In this document: positions 47,701-58,200 of the stretch, piece after piece
How the letters are laid out: every line of letters starts with the position of its first letter
Numbering within the stretch: the first letter of the stretch is position 1
NCBI GenBank assembly: GCA_022414725.1
Contig: CM039463.1
Span: 82,838,772 to 82,902,771 of the forward strand
Direction: 5' to 3'
Source: Microglena sp. YARC
Lineage: Eukaryota > Chlorophyta > Chlorophyceae > Chlamydomonadales > Chlamydomonadaceae
Length of the DNA stretch: 64,000 bases
Notes under the pieces: generated by a model
Databases searched by the model: none
What the model was told of the DNA's origin: nothing
Seen by the model: the letters and a program-made list of their open reading frames with translations, nothing else
Position numbers and translations under genes: made by a program

Positions 47701-48400
47701 GACCATACCCCCCTGCTTCCTACCACCTCCAGAATCTCCAGGTCCAGACGCGTAGGTCGTCCTCCTCTGGCGAACCCTACGGCTGTGCCGGCGATCCGCC
47801 AGCTTGATCGAAAAAATTCTCCAGAAGGTAGCACAGAGCCACTAGAGCGCAAGCTCATGCCAGTAGCCGACCGTCGCTGGGCAGAGCAAAGGGGGCAAAG
47901 ACGACGTAGACATCAGCAGGGAGCTTGGTCGGCTTGGCAACCTCCGGTATGCAGGCAGAGCCTCAAACACCGGAGAAAGGTTAGCGACGTCAAGGACGCG
48001 AGCAGACGAAGACGGGGTATCTCCACCGATGTCCAGGCTAGTCGCCGACTTGAGTCTGCACGTCACAGTCATCTACGACAGACGGGGAGGAGGCGACAGA
48101 CGGCAGGGGAGGAAAAAGAAGAGAAGATGGAGGAATGACCGGGGGGGGTTACTTCCACGATGGCGGAAGGACTCTCATGACCGCTAGCAGAGGCAGCTGG
48201 TGCACAAACGTCTAGCCAATCATCAAGAGGAGCCGTTCCTCCGTTGGAAGGATTGGTCGCAACCATCGCTGAGAATGATACTGCGCATCCCCGCGCGTCC
48301 AGGAAAGACCATCCATGTCATGGAGTTTCTCAAAATGGCGGGAGGTCCTCGCGGAAGTTGCATCGCAAAGCAGTGGTAGTAAATGAAGGGCCGTATAACC

Positions 48401-48698
48401 TATCAGCTTGGATAACACTCCGGAGAGTGGACTTTGTGTGTGCAGCACGCCAATCTATAAATGCGGAGACGAGAATAAGTTACAAGCACAGGAGACCCAT
48501 TAAGGGGCACCAGTGGAGGAAGGAGGGCGGTAGCCTGGAACCTGATCAGGGTACAGGCTAGACAGCGCGTGTCAGAAGAACCGATGACGCAGTCAACAGG
48601 AAGCTGACATAGTACTGTCAGGACCGGTAGTTCTAAGGGAGTACACAAGGAGTCACCAAGACATAAAACAAGCGAGAGCACCGCTATTCATGCTGATA
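48401..48698 (-). repeat. LTR of nested element (its 5' LTR)
   Basis: 298 bp, one difference from the other LTR. On the minus strand it is followed by GGTTATACGGCCC. Confidence 0.95.
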
Positions 48699-48703
48699 CG
48701 GAG

Positions 48704-51700
48704 GCAGCAGTCTGATGCCCTTGCCTCTTGTGTCCCTCTCTTGATGAAAGAGTATCTTGAGTTTGTCATGAACCCTCAGGAGCAGGTTGACGTTTTCTTT
48801 CGTCGAGTTCGCGGTCTGTGCACGGACCTCCGCAGTGCTGGGTCTCCGCAGACTCAGCGTCACGCCATGGGTATCATAGTTCAAGGTGCGAGTCTGCCCC
48901 GTTTCGAATCGCTGCGGATCAAGTATGGTGTCATGCTGTACAACCAGCAACCTGTTGAGTACTGGTCCTGTCTAGAGGACTATAGGACGCTAGACATTCT
49001 GAACATAGCACTCCCCAGGTCTGATGCCAGGCACCCTGGTTGGTCCCGGAACACTCCCCAGTTTCCTGCCAATGCTGCACTTCCGCGGAGGCAGGGAACT
49101 GGTTCTCAGGGTTCTGGGTCTACCAAGAGGCGCCTGGAATGCACTTGGGGACCATGCGCCCATAAGGAGGGTCACTCGGAGGACCGCTGCTGGACGAAGC
49201 ACCCGCACCTGAAAAGGGGCAAGGATGGTGCCTCGCGTCCTGGACCGATGCCCGTTAACTTGGCCCTTCCGGGTGCGCTTACTCCAAAGCAACTGTCCTC
49301 CTTGCAGGCTCAAATTGATGGGTTTGCTATGCAGAAGGAGGTAAGCTCTGTCCTATTCTCTTGCACCTCGAAATTTTCTAACGTCTGTAGCCCGAGCCTG
49401 TCTGCGGGTGTCTGGCATGTTGATTCTGGAGCTGGGATGTCCATCACAGGTGATCTATCTTTGTTCACTGTGTATAATGCTTCTAGGAATGGACCATCAG
49501 TTAAATTTGGTGATGGGGTGGTTCAACGGTCAGTGGGTGAGGGGTCCATTGTGTTATGTAGTGATTGGTTACCAACATCAATCACTTTAACAAATGTACT
49601 CTACATACCCCACTGTCCGGTGAACCTCCTGTCGGTCAATGCTGTGGCTCACTCTCATCACTGCAAGGTTTCTTTTGATAGTCTTAGTTGTACTGCCACT
49701 CAGAACTCTCATGTGATCTGGTCTTTCCCTGCCTCCAGTGATGGTGTATACAAGTTTACTTGTAGTCCTTGTGTAAACCCCAATGGCCGTTTGTTTATTG
49801 CAAACCATTACCCAGTTTTTGCACTTGATGTTGATGAGGATGGTGGAGTTGTTATCCCTACCACTCCTGAATGGCTGTGGCATAGGTGGCTGGGTCACCC
49901 TGGCTATGATGCCATGCACAAGCTTGTCCGGGATGGTCTGGTTAACAACTTACCCCTCACCCTCAAACAAGTACAGAAACTGGCTAAGATCCCATGTGAT
50001 GCTTGCCAGAAGGCAAAGGCAAAACGTCTCCCTTTTCCTAAGGCAAGCAAAACTAAGATCCGTGCACCTCTCCAACGTCTTCACTTAGACATCATGGGAC
50101 CAGTTCATGTTAGGGGTTTGCGTGGGGAGTTTTACATCTTGTGTCTCACAGACCAATACTCTGGCTATGCTGAGGTATTGTGCTTGAGAACCAAGGGTGA
50201 AGCTCCCTTAGCAGTCCAAACTATCATCCTCAGATGGATGAATCAGCTGCATGGGTTTGCTTTCAAATGTCTGAGATCTGACAGGGCTAAGGAATTTATA
50301 GTGGAGTGGTTCGAGGATTGGTTGAAATCGATAGGAGCTGTGCATGAATTATCTATGGCATACACTGCTCAGCAGAATGCGACTGTGGAGAGGTATAATG
50401 GGGTCTTGCAGAACATAGGTAGGAGTATTCACTTAGAGTCTAAACTAGCTAAGTCCTTTTGGCCCTATGCCTTTCTAGCTGCTTGTTACCTACGAAATCG
50501 GCTGCCCAATCAGGGTGACAAGACTCCTTATGAGCTGTTCTTCGGGGTTATGCCTGATGTGTCGTTGTTGCGTGTGTTTGGTTGCCCTTGCTATGTTACA
50601 TTAGTCAATGGGAAGAAGCGTAACAAGCTGGACGGAAGGGCTTTATCTGGTAGACTGGTTGGGTATTCTCTGGTGAGCAAGGGTTATTTTGTTTGGGTTC
50701 CTAAGTTGCGCCAGGTGGTAGAGAGTCGTGATGTGCTCTTCTACGAGCAGTTCAGCTATAACTGCATCCCTGGGCTATCTCCCTATGATGGATCCCGGTA
50801 TATTTCTCGCACCCCTGCCGCTATCAACGGACAAGTGCTTGATACTACTGGTAATGTCCTAGACCCATTACCAACCCCGATTGTTGACCGCTGTGCTGGT
50901 CATGGGATGAATTTGCGTCCCAGGTCAGGGACTGATGGTGCTGTATCGCGTGTGAAGGTACTGGGCAGGGGGGATTCTGCTGTTCCTTCAGGCACTTTTT
51001 TACCCGAATCTCAGGGGGTCGCCAGGCCTTCCTCTGCGCCACGTTCCGTCGGCGAAGCTTTAGGATATGGACAGCCTCAGGTCATAGTGGAGCCTGTCAT
51101 AGGTCCGCTGCCTACACGTCGCCACCCCCCGTCCACCTGTTCGGACGGCTCGCAGGCGTTGTTGATCCCTTCGCCTCCTGCTGACCCTGGTGGTTTATAC
51201 CGGACCAGGCATTGCGACGATGTAGCCGTCACCGATAGTGTGAGTGATGACCTTGAACACTGGTCTGGTTCCGATACTGCGTATGGCTGGGGTGTTCCAG
51301 TCGACCCAGGATTCGTTGATATAGAGGCAAATAATGCCGGCCTTGTTCAACCAGGCAGTAGTTCTGCACTGGGGGCTATACTACCGGTTACTGCTGATAT
51401 TGCTGATACCCCTGCTGCTCGTGTACAAGTAATCTGCTTGTACGTGGGAGCTTACATTTCCACCTCCACTGAACTCACCTATAAAGCTGCCATGCTTCCC
51501 TCCAACCCTGACAGGGATCAGTGGCTGCTTGCTATGAAGGATGAGATGGCGTCCCTACATGCCCATGGTACTTGGGCACTCACTCCACAGCCTCCTAAGC
51601 AGAGGATCCTGTCTGGCAGGTGGTTATTTGTGAAGAAGGTTGGGGTTGATGGTTCTGTGCGCTTTAAGGCACGTTTTGTGGTCCGTGGTTTTCTGCAGCG

Positions 51701-53048
51701 TCCTGGGCTGGACTTTCATGACGTATATGCCCCCGTTTCCTCTAAAGCAGGTCTGAGGGTGCTCCTTGCTGCCATCACTCATAGGAAGATGTTTGTTCGG
51801 CAGCTGGACATCAAGACTGCATTTCTGAATGCTAAGCTAGAACCTGGTCTGGACCTGTACTGCCACCAGCCTGAGGGCTTTAAGGTACTTGGTCCTAACG
51901 GTGTTCCCCTTGTGTGCAAACTGATCAAGTCCCTTTATGGTTTGAAACAGGCGCCCAGGGCTTGGAGTATGGATGTCAAGCGGGTTTTGGTTGCACATGG
52001 GTTTACTATGTGCAAAGCAGAACCTGCTCTGTATTTTAGGAGGGATTCTTTTGGTGGGTGGAGCTATGTCCTGACCTATGTTGATGATTTTATCTGTGCT
52101 TTTAGTGAGCTAGCTTTATATGCTTTGCTAATCAAGGCTATGGAGAAAGCTGGCTGGGAGGTCAAAGAGATGGGTGTACCGGTTCAGTTCCTATCCTTGG
52201 ACATGGCCGTTACGCTTGACTCTGAAGGCAGGTGTGTTCAGATCAACCTCTCCCAGCACTCCTACATTGTTGATCTGGTGGAGCAGTTTGGTCTTACTGC
52301 TGCTGCCAAGCCCAAGTTTTCTGCCCCCATGGCCAAGTGCACCGTCACTGACCCTCCTGGAGACCCCCTGCCCTCTAATAGCCAGTACCTATCTCTTGTG
52401 GGTGCTTTGCTATACTTGGCTACTTGCACCAGGCCTGATATTTCTTTTCCTGTGAGCTACCTGTCCAGGTTTTCTGCTCACCCTACCGTCCCCCTCTGGG
52501 GGGCAGCCAAGCGTTTGCTCTTGTATTTGAGGTCACATTCCCACCTGGGACTCACTTACACCCACAGCCCTGAGTTCTCTTTTACTGTTTTTAGTGACTC
52601 TTCCTTTGCTGATGATGGGTCTGACAGGAGGTCTCAGACAGGCTTTGCTGTGCTAGCTGGGGGGTGCATAGTGAACTGGATGAGCAAGAGGCAGCCTACT
52701 GTTGCCATTAGCTCTAGTGAGGCTGAGTACCAGGCCCTGTCTCAGACTGCCAGGGAGGTGCAATGGTTGAAGAAGTTGAGGGTGGATCTGGGTCTGCCTT
52801 GTGGTTTGGTAACCATCCAGGGTGACAACTTAGGGTCTCTGAGTTGGGCCACTGACTGGCAGCTTCTCCCTCGCAGCAAGCACATCGATGTTATTCATCA
52901 CTACATCAAGGAGCTGGTGGAGGGTGGCCAACTGGGTGTTGCCTATGTTAACACTAAGGACAACTGTGCTGACCCCTTCACCAAGCCCCTTGATCCTGCT
53001 GTGTTCTGGCGGTTTGTCCGAATGCTTGGAATGACCGCTTCTTCTTAG
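48704..53048 (+). CDS. Copia gag C-terminus and complete pol
   Basis: In frame with the gag part upstream. Order: capsid end (LASCVPLLMKEYLEFVMN), a CCHC-like knuckle CTWGPCAHKEGHSEDRC (about 49140-49190), aspartic protease VWHVDSGAG (about 49410), GAG-pre-integrase with HRWLGHP and CDAC (about 49878-50010), integrase core LHLDIMGPV, LRSDRAKEF and ATVERYNG (Asp, Asp, Glu; 50080-50400), RT with LDIKTAFLNA, LYGLKQAPRAW and YVDD at 52077-52088, and RNase H with SDSSFADD, SSSEAEYQAL and HIDVIHHYI. The integrase-before-RT order defines Ty1/copia. No frame break or stop is present over 1447 codons. The ATG at 48690 lies in the nested LTR and is not a real start. Confidence 0.96.
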
Positions 53049-53365
53049 GGTCATTTGTTTTTCTGGTTACATCGGTTTCTTTGGTTATCATTGATTGGCA
53101 TTAGGTTCCTATTCCCGGATCGGGTTTTCTATACCGTTGTTACCCAACTTTGATATTTAGTTTGTCCTCTTTTATCCTCTTGGCAAACTTTGGTTTTTTG
53201 CCTCGTTTCGTTCCTTCCTTTCACCCTTTGGGTTTCATTTGGAGTTCTCTCGTTTTTTCGGAGTTCTTTGATTTTTTTTTTTTAATCTTTGTTACATATA
53301 GTTCTATGTCCCCAGTGCCATAGGTGGAGTACTACTATTGTATGTCACCTGCGTCATAGGTGGAG
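53049..53365 (+). other. Copia 3' noncoding region
   Basis: T-rich, then two copies of CATAGGTGGAGTA; the second abuts the LTR and probably includes the plus-strand priming purines AGGTGGAG. Confidence 0.8.
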
Positions 53366-53688
53366 TATCAGCATGAATAGCGGTGCTCTCACTTGTTTTA
53401 TGTCTTGGTGACTTCTTATGTACTTCCTTAGAACTATCGGCTCTGCCAGTACTGTGCTAGCTTCCCGTAGACTGCGTCATCCTTTATGACTCAGTGACAG
53501 CTGCCTGTTGGCTGCGTCACCGGTCAGCCTGTACCCTGTTGGGTTACAGGCTGCCGCTCCTTCCTCCACTGGTGCCCCTTGATGGGTCTCCTGTGCTTGT
53601 AACGTTATTCTCGTCTCCGTGTATAGATTGGCGCGTCTGCTTCACGCAAGCATCTCTGTCCACTCTCTGGAGTGTATTCAAGCTGATA
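53366..53688 (+). repeat. 3' LTR of copia element
   Basis: 323 bp, TATCAGC...GCTGATA ends. Confidence 0.95.
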
Positions 53689-55204
53689 GGGGGGGGGCGG
53701 GGCAGTTGGGGAGTCAGCCAGTTAGCAAGTCAAGTCAGCAATTCTAGAAGCAGCTAGAGTGCTCGACTGGTCGACCCATAACTCACCCTTCCACCCACTT
53801 ACACCCATCCACCTGACACACATCACACATCACCCACCCCACCCCACCAGTCACCTACTCAGCAAGCAAGGTCTTCTCCCTAACTAGAAGAGTAGAATAC
53901 GGTCGGTGGGGCTCCATGGAGAATCATGGCACCATGGCCTAGGTTTTGGGGGGTACGTTGGGCCTTCAAAGAAGGATGGCAGGGCGCCCAAGCCTTGGAG
54001 GTACACAAATGTTTTTTTTTAGGGCCGGTTTTTTTAGGGCCGGCCTGGGGCCGGCTTTATTTTTTATTTTTTTGCTTTTTTTGTGTAAAGCTGCAATACG
54101 AAAAAAACCTGGCACCGCGGGATTCTGTCGTGAAGAGGGTGGGGGTGGGGGTGGGGGGGTAGTCACTGTAGCTCCACGCTTAGCGCTTATGCTATAACCC
54201 TCTGGCTATAATCATGGTTCCATGCTGGTGCCGAGGGTTCCACGTCCACTCGGTTTGTTTGGAAATCTGGAAGGATCTCCAACGGAAGCTGCCACCTGGC
54301 CGAATTATCCCGATCTTGCGCGGCAGACAAAGAACCTCGTAATGTGGTTCTTATCGGGGTAGACAATGCCGAATGCCCCAGGGCAGAGGTCTGTTATTTT
54401 TCCTACGCCAACGCATACCCCAGGGAAGGTCAAGCTCCAGGGCAGGGTAATTCAATCCTGATGAACAGATCTCCTTTGTAGAGAACTTGCGCAACAATTT
54501 ACGACTTTTCCCGATAAAGCCGGACAAAGCATTGGTGGATGAGGTGCAGACGGCTGAGATCACTAACTTCCGAGTAGACTTCGTGAAGACTCCAAGCGCG
54601 AGTCGGTTAGTTGTTAATTTTTTGTGAACGTACGGTAGAGCCCTGGGCCATGTGGCATTCCTGTGTACTTGCATCCAGCAATTTTTTCTTTACACATCTT
54701 CATCCACGCAACCTTTTAACCTTGTTGCATCGTATCGTTTCTCGTAGTCCAGTCTTCTCTGTGCGCGAATCGTGGCTCTGGCACTCTAGTTCGTAGCCTT
54801 TCGCTGTTGAAATCGATTAATTCGGAAGAAGGTCCACTCCCCATCCAACGGCCAGGTTGGGTTAGTACAGAGGCCTGTTGCATAATACTATAAGCCTTGC
54901 GAGGCTAGCGACAGAGACTTCGTGAATCTAGGGCTGCAGGTAAAGATGCCCAGCTGCCCGTAGCCCGATTTCCTGAACTAATTTTTCTGTTTTCCTCCTG
55001 ATGCAAGATTTTGACTCGGAGTCCTTGGGATAGCTCAAAAGTGTTTTCCTATCGTCTGGCAGGATCAGAAATGGCTTTTTCGACAGGGGCTCGTACAGTT
55101 GTTGTGACGTAGTGAGCCCGTCCTTCGCCCATGTCAGCTCCCCCCCCCACCCCCACCCCCACCACCCCACCACACCCCACCACAACCCTTCAGAACCCGT
55201 CTCG
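53689..55204. other. Upstream region of the ERF gene, no gene recognised
   Basis: Contains a G run at 53689-53697, GGGCCGG repeats at 54020-54055, a GGGGGTGG tract at 54135-54160 and a C/A-rich tract at 55140-55190. Overlapping short frames on both strands have no recognisable motif. The ERF promoter should lie here, but I see no convincing TATA box. Confidence 0.4.
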
Positions 55205-58200
55205 ATGCATGCGAACAATTTCGAGGAGGGTTGCTCAAGCGGCAACTCTGACGGAGAAGGAAAGCAGCACAGGCAGAACAAGGTGAGGATGATGCGCAGG
55301 TTGGCCGTGCTCATGCCAGTTCGGCACCACTCAACCCCCCTACAAGCTCTCGAGACCACCGCTCTAGCGATCAATGCAATATCAGGACTCGTTCCTTGAT
55401 TCCTTTCCATTCGCCCCCTTGTTGGCTCCCCGGCTTGACTTCATAGCAGTTTACGGAACGTGTGAATTGAGTAGCAAGCAACAAAGTTGCTTCTCTCGCT
55501 GCTGTATTTGCAATTTATTTGATAAGCCTGCACGAACAGGGCGCAAACGAATTCCCACTGCCCACACTCAGCAGGTAGATGACAGGAAAGTGGATGAATC
55601 CATGGTGGTGTCGAAAGGGAAGAACAAGACATACAGGGGAGTTCGTCAGCGACCATGGGGCAAATGGGCTGCAGAAATTCGAGACCCTAACGTTGGAGCC
55701 AGAAGGTAAGTGCTATTGACCTGACATATCTATCAGTTGAAGGCAGTCATTCAGTTCATTTGAGTTGAGTGCCCTTTGAGTGCCCTTATGCCTTCTACAG
55801 TTCTAAGCACCAACTTATGCTACAGCAGACCACATCCATATCCAGATTTCTAGAGACTGGAACACTGGGTGGTGTAAGAGACTTTAATGCTAAGGAACAT
55901 GGAAGGGAAGCTTGGGGTAGGGGTCGGGGTAGATATATCTTAACCTTGTTGAGATCCCTGAGCAAACGAAAGAGAGAGCAGAAGTGGTTACAAGAGTGGT
56001 GTATAACCCTACTGACGAGGAACCCTAGAGAGCTTAACCTTCCTGTGCACGGTTATGTTCGTAGTTGATGCCAAATCTGTTGTATTTGGGGAAAAGCAGG
56101 GCAGTAAGCATGGACAGGTCTGAGTGTTAGGTGCTCCCTAGAAGCTAAGTGCTGGAAATGGGCTGCATGGATCTAGGAACTTTAGCCGAGAAGGCTACCT
56201 TTCAATTGTAGGGAAGGCGGATACCCCTTATTAATGTTATCTCTACCAAATAACTTGTACATTTGCCTACGCATGCGGTGTGAAGTCCTGCCCTACAATG
56301 CCACAGAGGCGCATCAGTCCGTCCACAATCATATGCAAGCCCCCTATCTTAGCCAGTTTCTTTGTGTGTGTGTGTGTGTGGCACCCAGTAACCACTGTTC
56401 ATTTTTTTGCTACTCTTAGCAGCTTCACACCAGCTCCATTAGGCAGCCACTGGGGCAAACCCAAAGCTTTCAGCTGCATTTGAATGCCTGTTGTTTCAGC
56501 TTTCAGTCGCTCTGGCTAGCTCCAGGTTTGGATAGCATAGAGAAAGGGAGCTGCGTAGAAGCTGCTACTCATAGCTCGAACAAAAATAGTGCCAGTGACA
56601 ATTTGGTGTCCACCTCAGTTACCCACACGTTGTTGTGGCTGTTTCATCCACCTCCCACACCAAACCTTGTACTGGCACCCGGTAACGGTATCGTGTTCTC
56701 CCCACATCCAAACATTGCGAAGGTGGCTTGGAACCTTTGACTACGCTGAAGATGCTGCACGCGCTTATGATGCGGCTGCCAGAGCCATTAGGGGGCCACA
56801 GGCTCGCTGTAACTTCCCTCTGCCAGAGGACTTGACAGATAAAGAGGTTGCTCACGCCGCACGGATAGATGCCGAGTTCTTAAAGAAGGCCAGCAGACCC
56901 ATTGAGCCTCTGTACAGGCCAGGATATGAATGTAAGTCAAAAACGTTTGTTTGGGGTTCAGTTCATAAGTGCTTTTACCTTTTAAGGCCAGCTGCCCCAT
57001 TGAGCCTCTGTAAAGGCCTGGACATGATTGTTAGTCAAAAACGATTGTTTGGGGTTCAGTTCATCAGTGCTTTCTCTTTTTAAGCCCTTCCTAACACGGT
57101 TGGGCAAGTCCTTTCAGCCTATTGGGCCTACCCCTGGACTGTAACATACATATATACATACAACTCAGTGTTTTTCTTTTCAGGTAAAAACAGCAGCTTC
57201 AAAGCAGCTCCCCTGACTGGCTATTCAGCCAAAGCTAATGCAACCTAGTGTGTCTGGAAGCTGACAGAATCCGCTGTCCAGAACTGTCGAAATCTTGGGG
57301 CTTAGCCCAGTGGCTGGCTCATGGAGCTGCATAGAAGCTGCTGCTCGTAGCTGAAAACAATCCCTGCTCACAACCATCCTATGCAGTCCCTGCTGCCATG
57401 GACTTTGGTTTGCCCGTGCCTGATCAAGTTCACTAACACTGGACACCGCTACCCTCACGACCATCCTTTGCAGTCCCTGTTTGCAACCAGGCCAACACCA
57501 AGCATCAGGGTGTCCAAGGTCGTTGGACGCAAGCAAAAAAATCACCACAACGAGGGTGGAGGACCCTCAGACGAACCAAACAGCTAGAAAAAACCCACTT
57601 TTAGATTTGAACAATAAATCCTTGCTCACTACCATCCTCTGCAGGCCCTGTTGGCAACCAAGCAAACACCAAGCATCAGAGTGTCCAAGGTTGTTGGACG
57701 CAAGCCAAAAGATTACCACAACGAGGGTGGAGGACCCTCAGACGAACCAAACAGCTAGAAAAACCCACTTTTAGATTTGAAAAATAAATCCTTGCTCACT
57801 ACCATCCTCTGCAGGCCCTGTTGGCAACCAAGCAAACACCAAGCATTATGTGTCCAAGATTGTTGGACGCAAGCCAAAAAATTACCTCAACGAGGGTGGA
57901 GGACCCTCAGACGAACCAAAAAGCTGGAAAACCCCCACTTTCAGATTTGAAAAATAAATCCCTGCTCACTACCATCCTCTGCAGTCCCTGTTGGCAACCA
58001 AGCAAACACCAAGCATCGCGTGTCCAAGGTTGTTGGACGCAAGCCCAAAAAGTACTACTACGAGGGTGGAGGACCCTCGGAAGACGAAGGTGGACCGCAA
58101 GGAGGAGAAGGCACCCTTGCACTGGACCTTGGTGGCGCCCAACTCAGTGAGTCCAATTCCTCGTGCTGGTGTTTACGGTTGGGGGCTTGTAGACTTGCAT

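Larger units (their letters stand above)
44409..48698 (-). mobile_element. Nested antisense non-autonomous copia relative
   Basis: 4290 bp with 298-bp LTRs at 44409-44706 and 48401-48698, which show one difference by eye, and the perfect duplication CGGAG (44404-44408 and 48699-48703). Its LTRs and noncoding ends are clearly related to the host element. On the minus strand it keeps gag N-terminal fragments near 48070-48350, an integrase C-terminal fragment (GRLVGYSLVSK, about 46825) and linker homology near 46310-46450. It lacks RT and RNase H and has broken frames. Near-identical LTRs show recent movement with enzymes supplied from elsewhere, plausibly by the host family. Confidence 0.92.
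42503..53688 (+). mobile_element. Ty1/copia LTR retrotransposon, interrupted by a nested element
   Basis: LTRs at 42503-42886 and 53366-53688. Both start TATCAGC and end GCTGATA. The flanks are G runs, consistent with a GGGGG target duplication. The LTRs differ by about three substitutions plus a 61-bp insertion in the left copy. The gag-pol frame is open from 42922 to 53048 once the nested element (44409-48698) and one copy of its CGGAG duplication are discounted. It is therefore a recently inserted, otherwise intact element disabled by the nested insertion. Confidence 0.95.

Noticed and set aside
47443..48138. Plus-strand 231-codon Arg-rich frame
   Set aside because: It is the antisense of gag remnants in the nested minus-strand copia relative.
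48690..48703. ATG at 48690 as start of the copia polyprotein
   Set aside because: It lies within the nested element's LTR; the frame only continues gag from 42922-44408 by chance of the junction.
53494..53757. Plus-strand frame in the copia 3' LTR
   Set aside because: LTR sequence; the same text occurs in the 5' LTR, and the frame is not conserved in the nested LTRs.
54928..55410. Minus-strand 160-codon frame upstream of and overlapping ERF exon 1
   Set aside because: It crosses a C/A-rich tract, has no recognisable motif, and is opposite the better-supported ERF exon.
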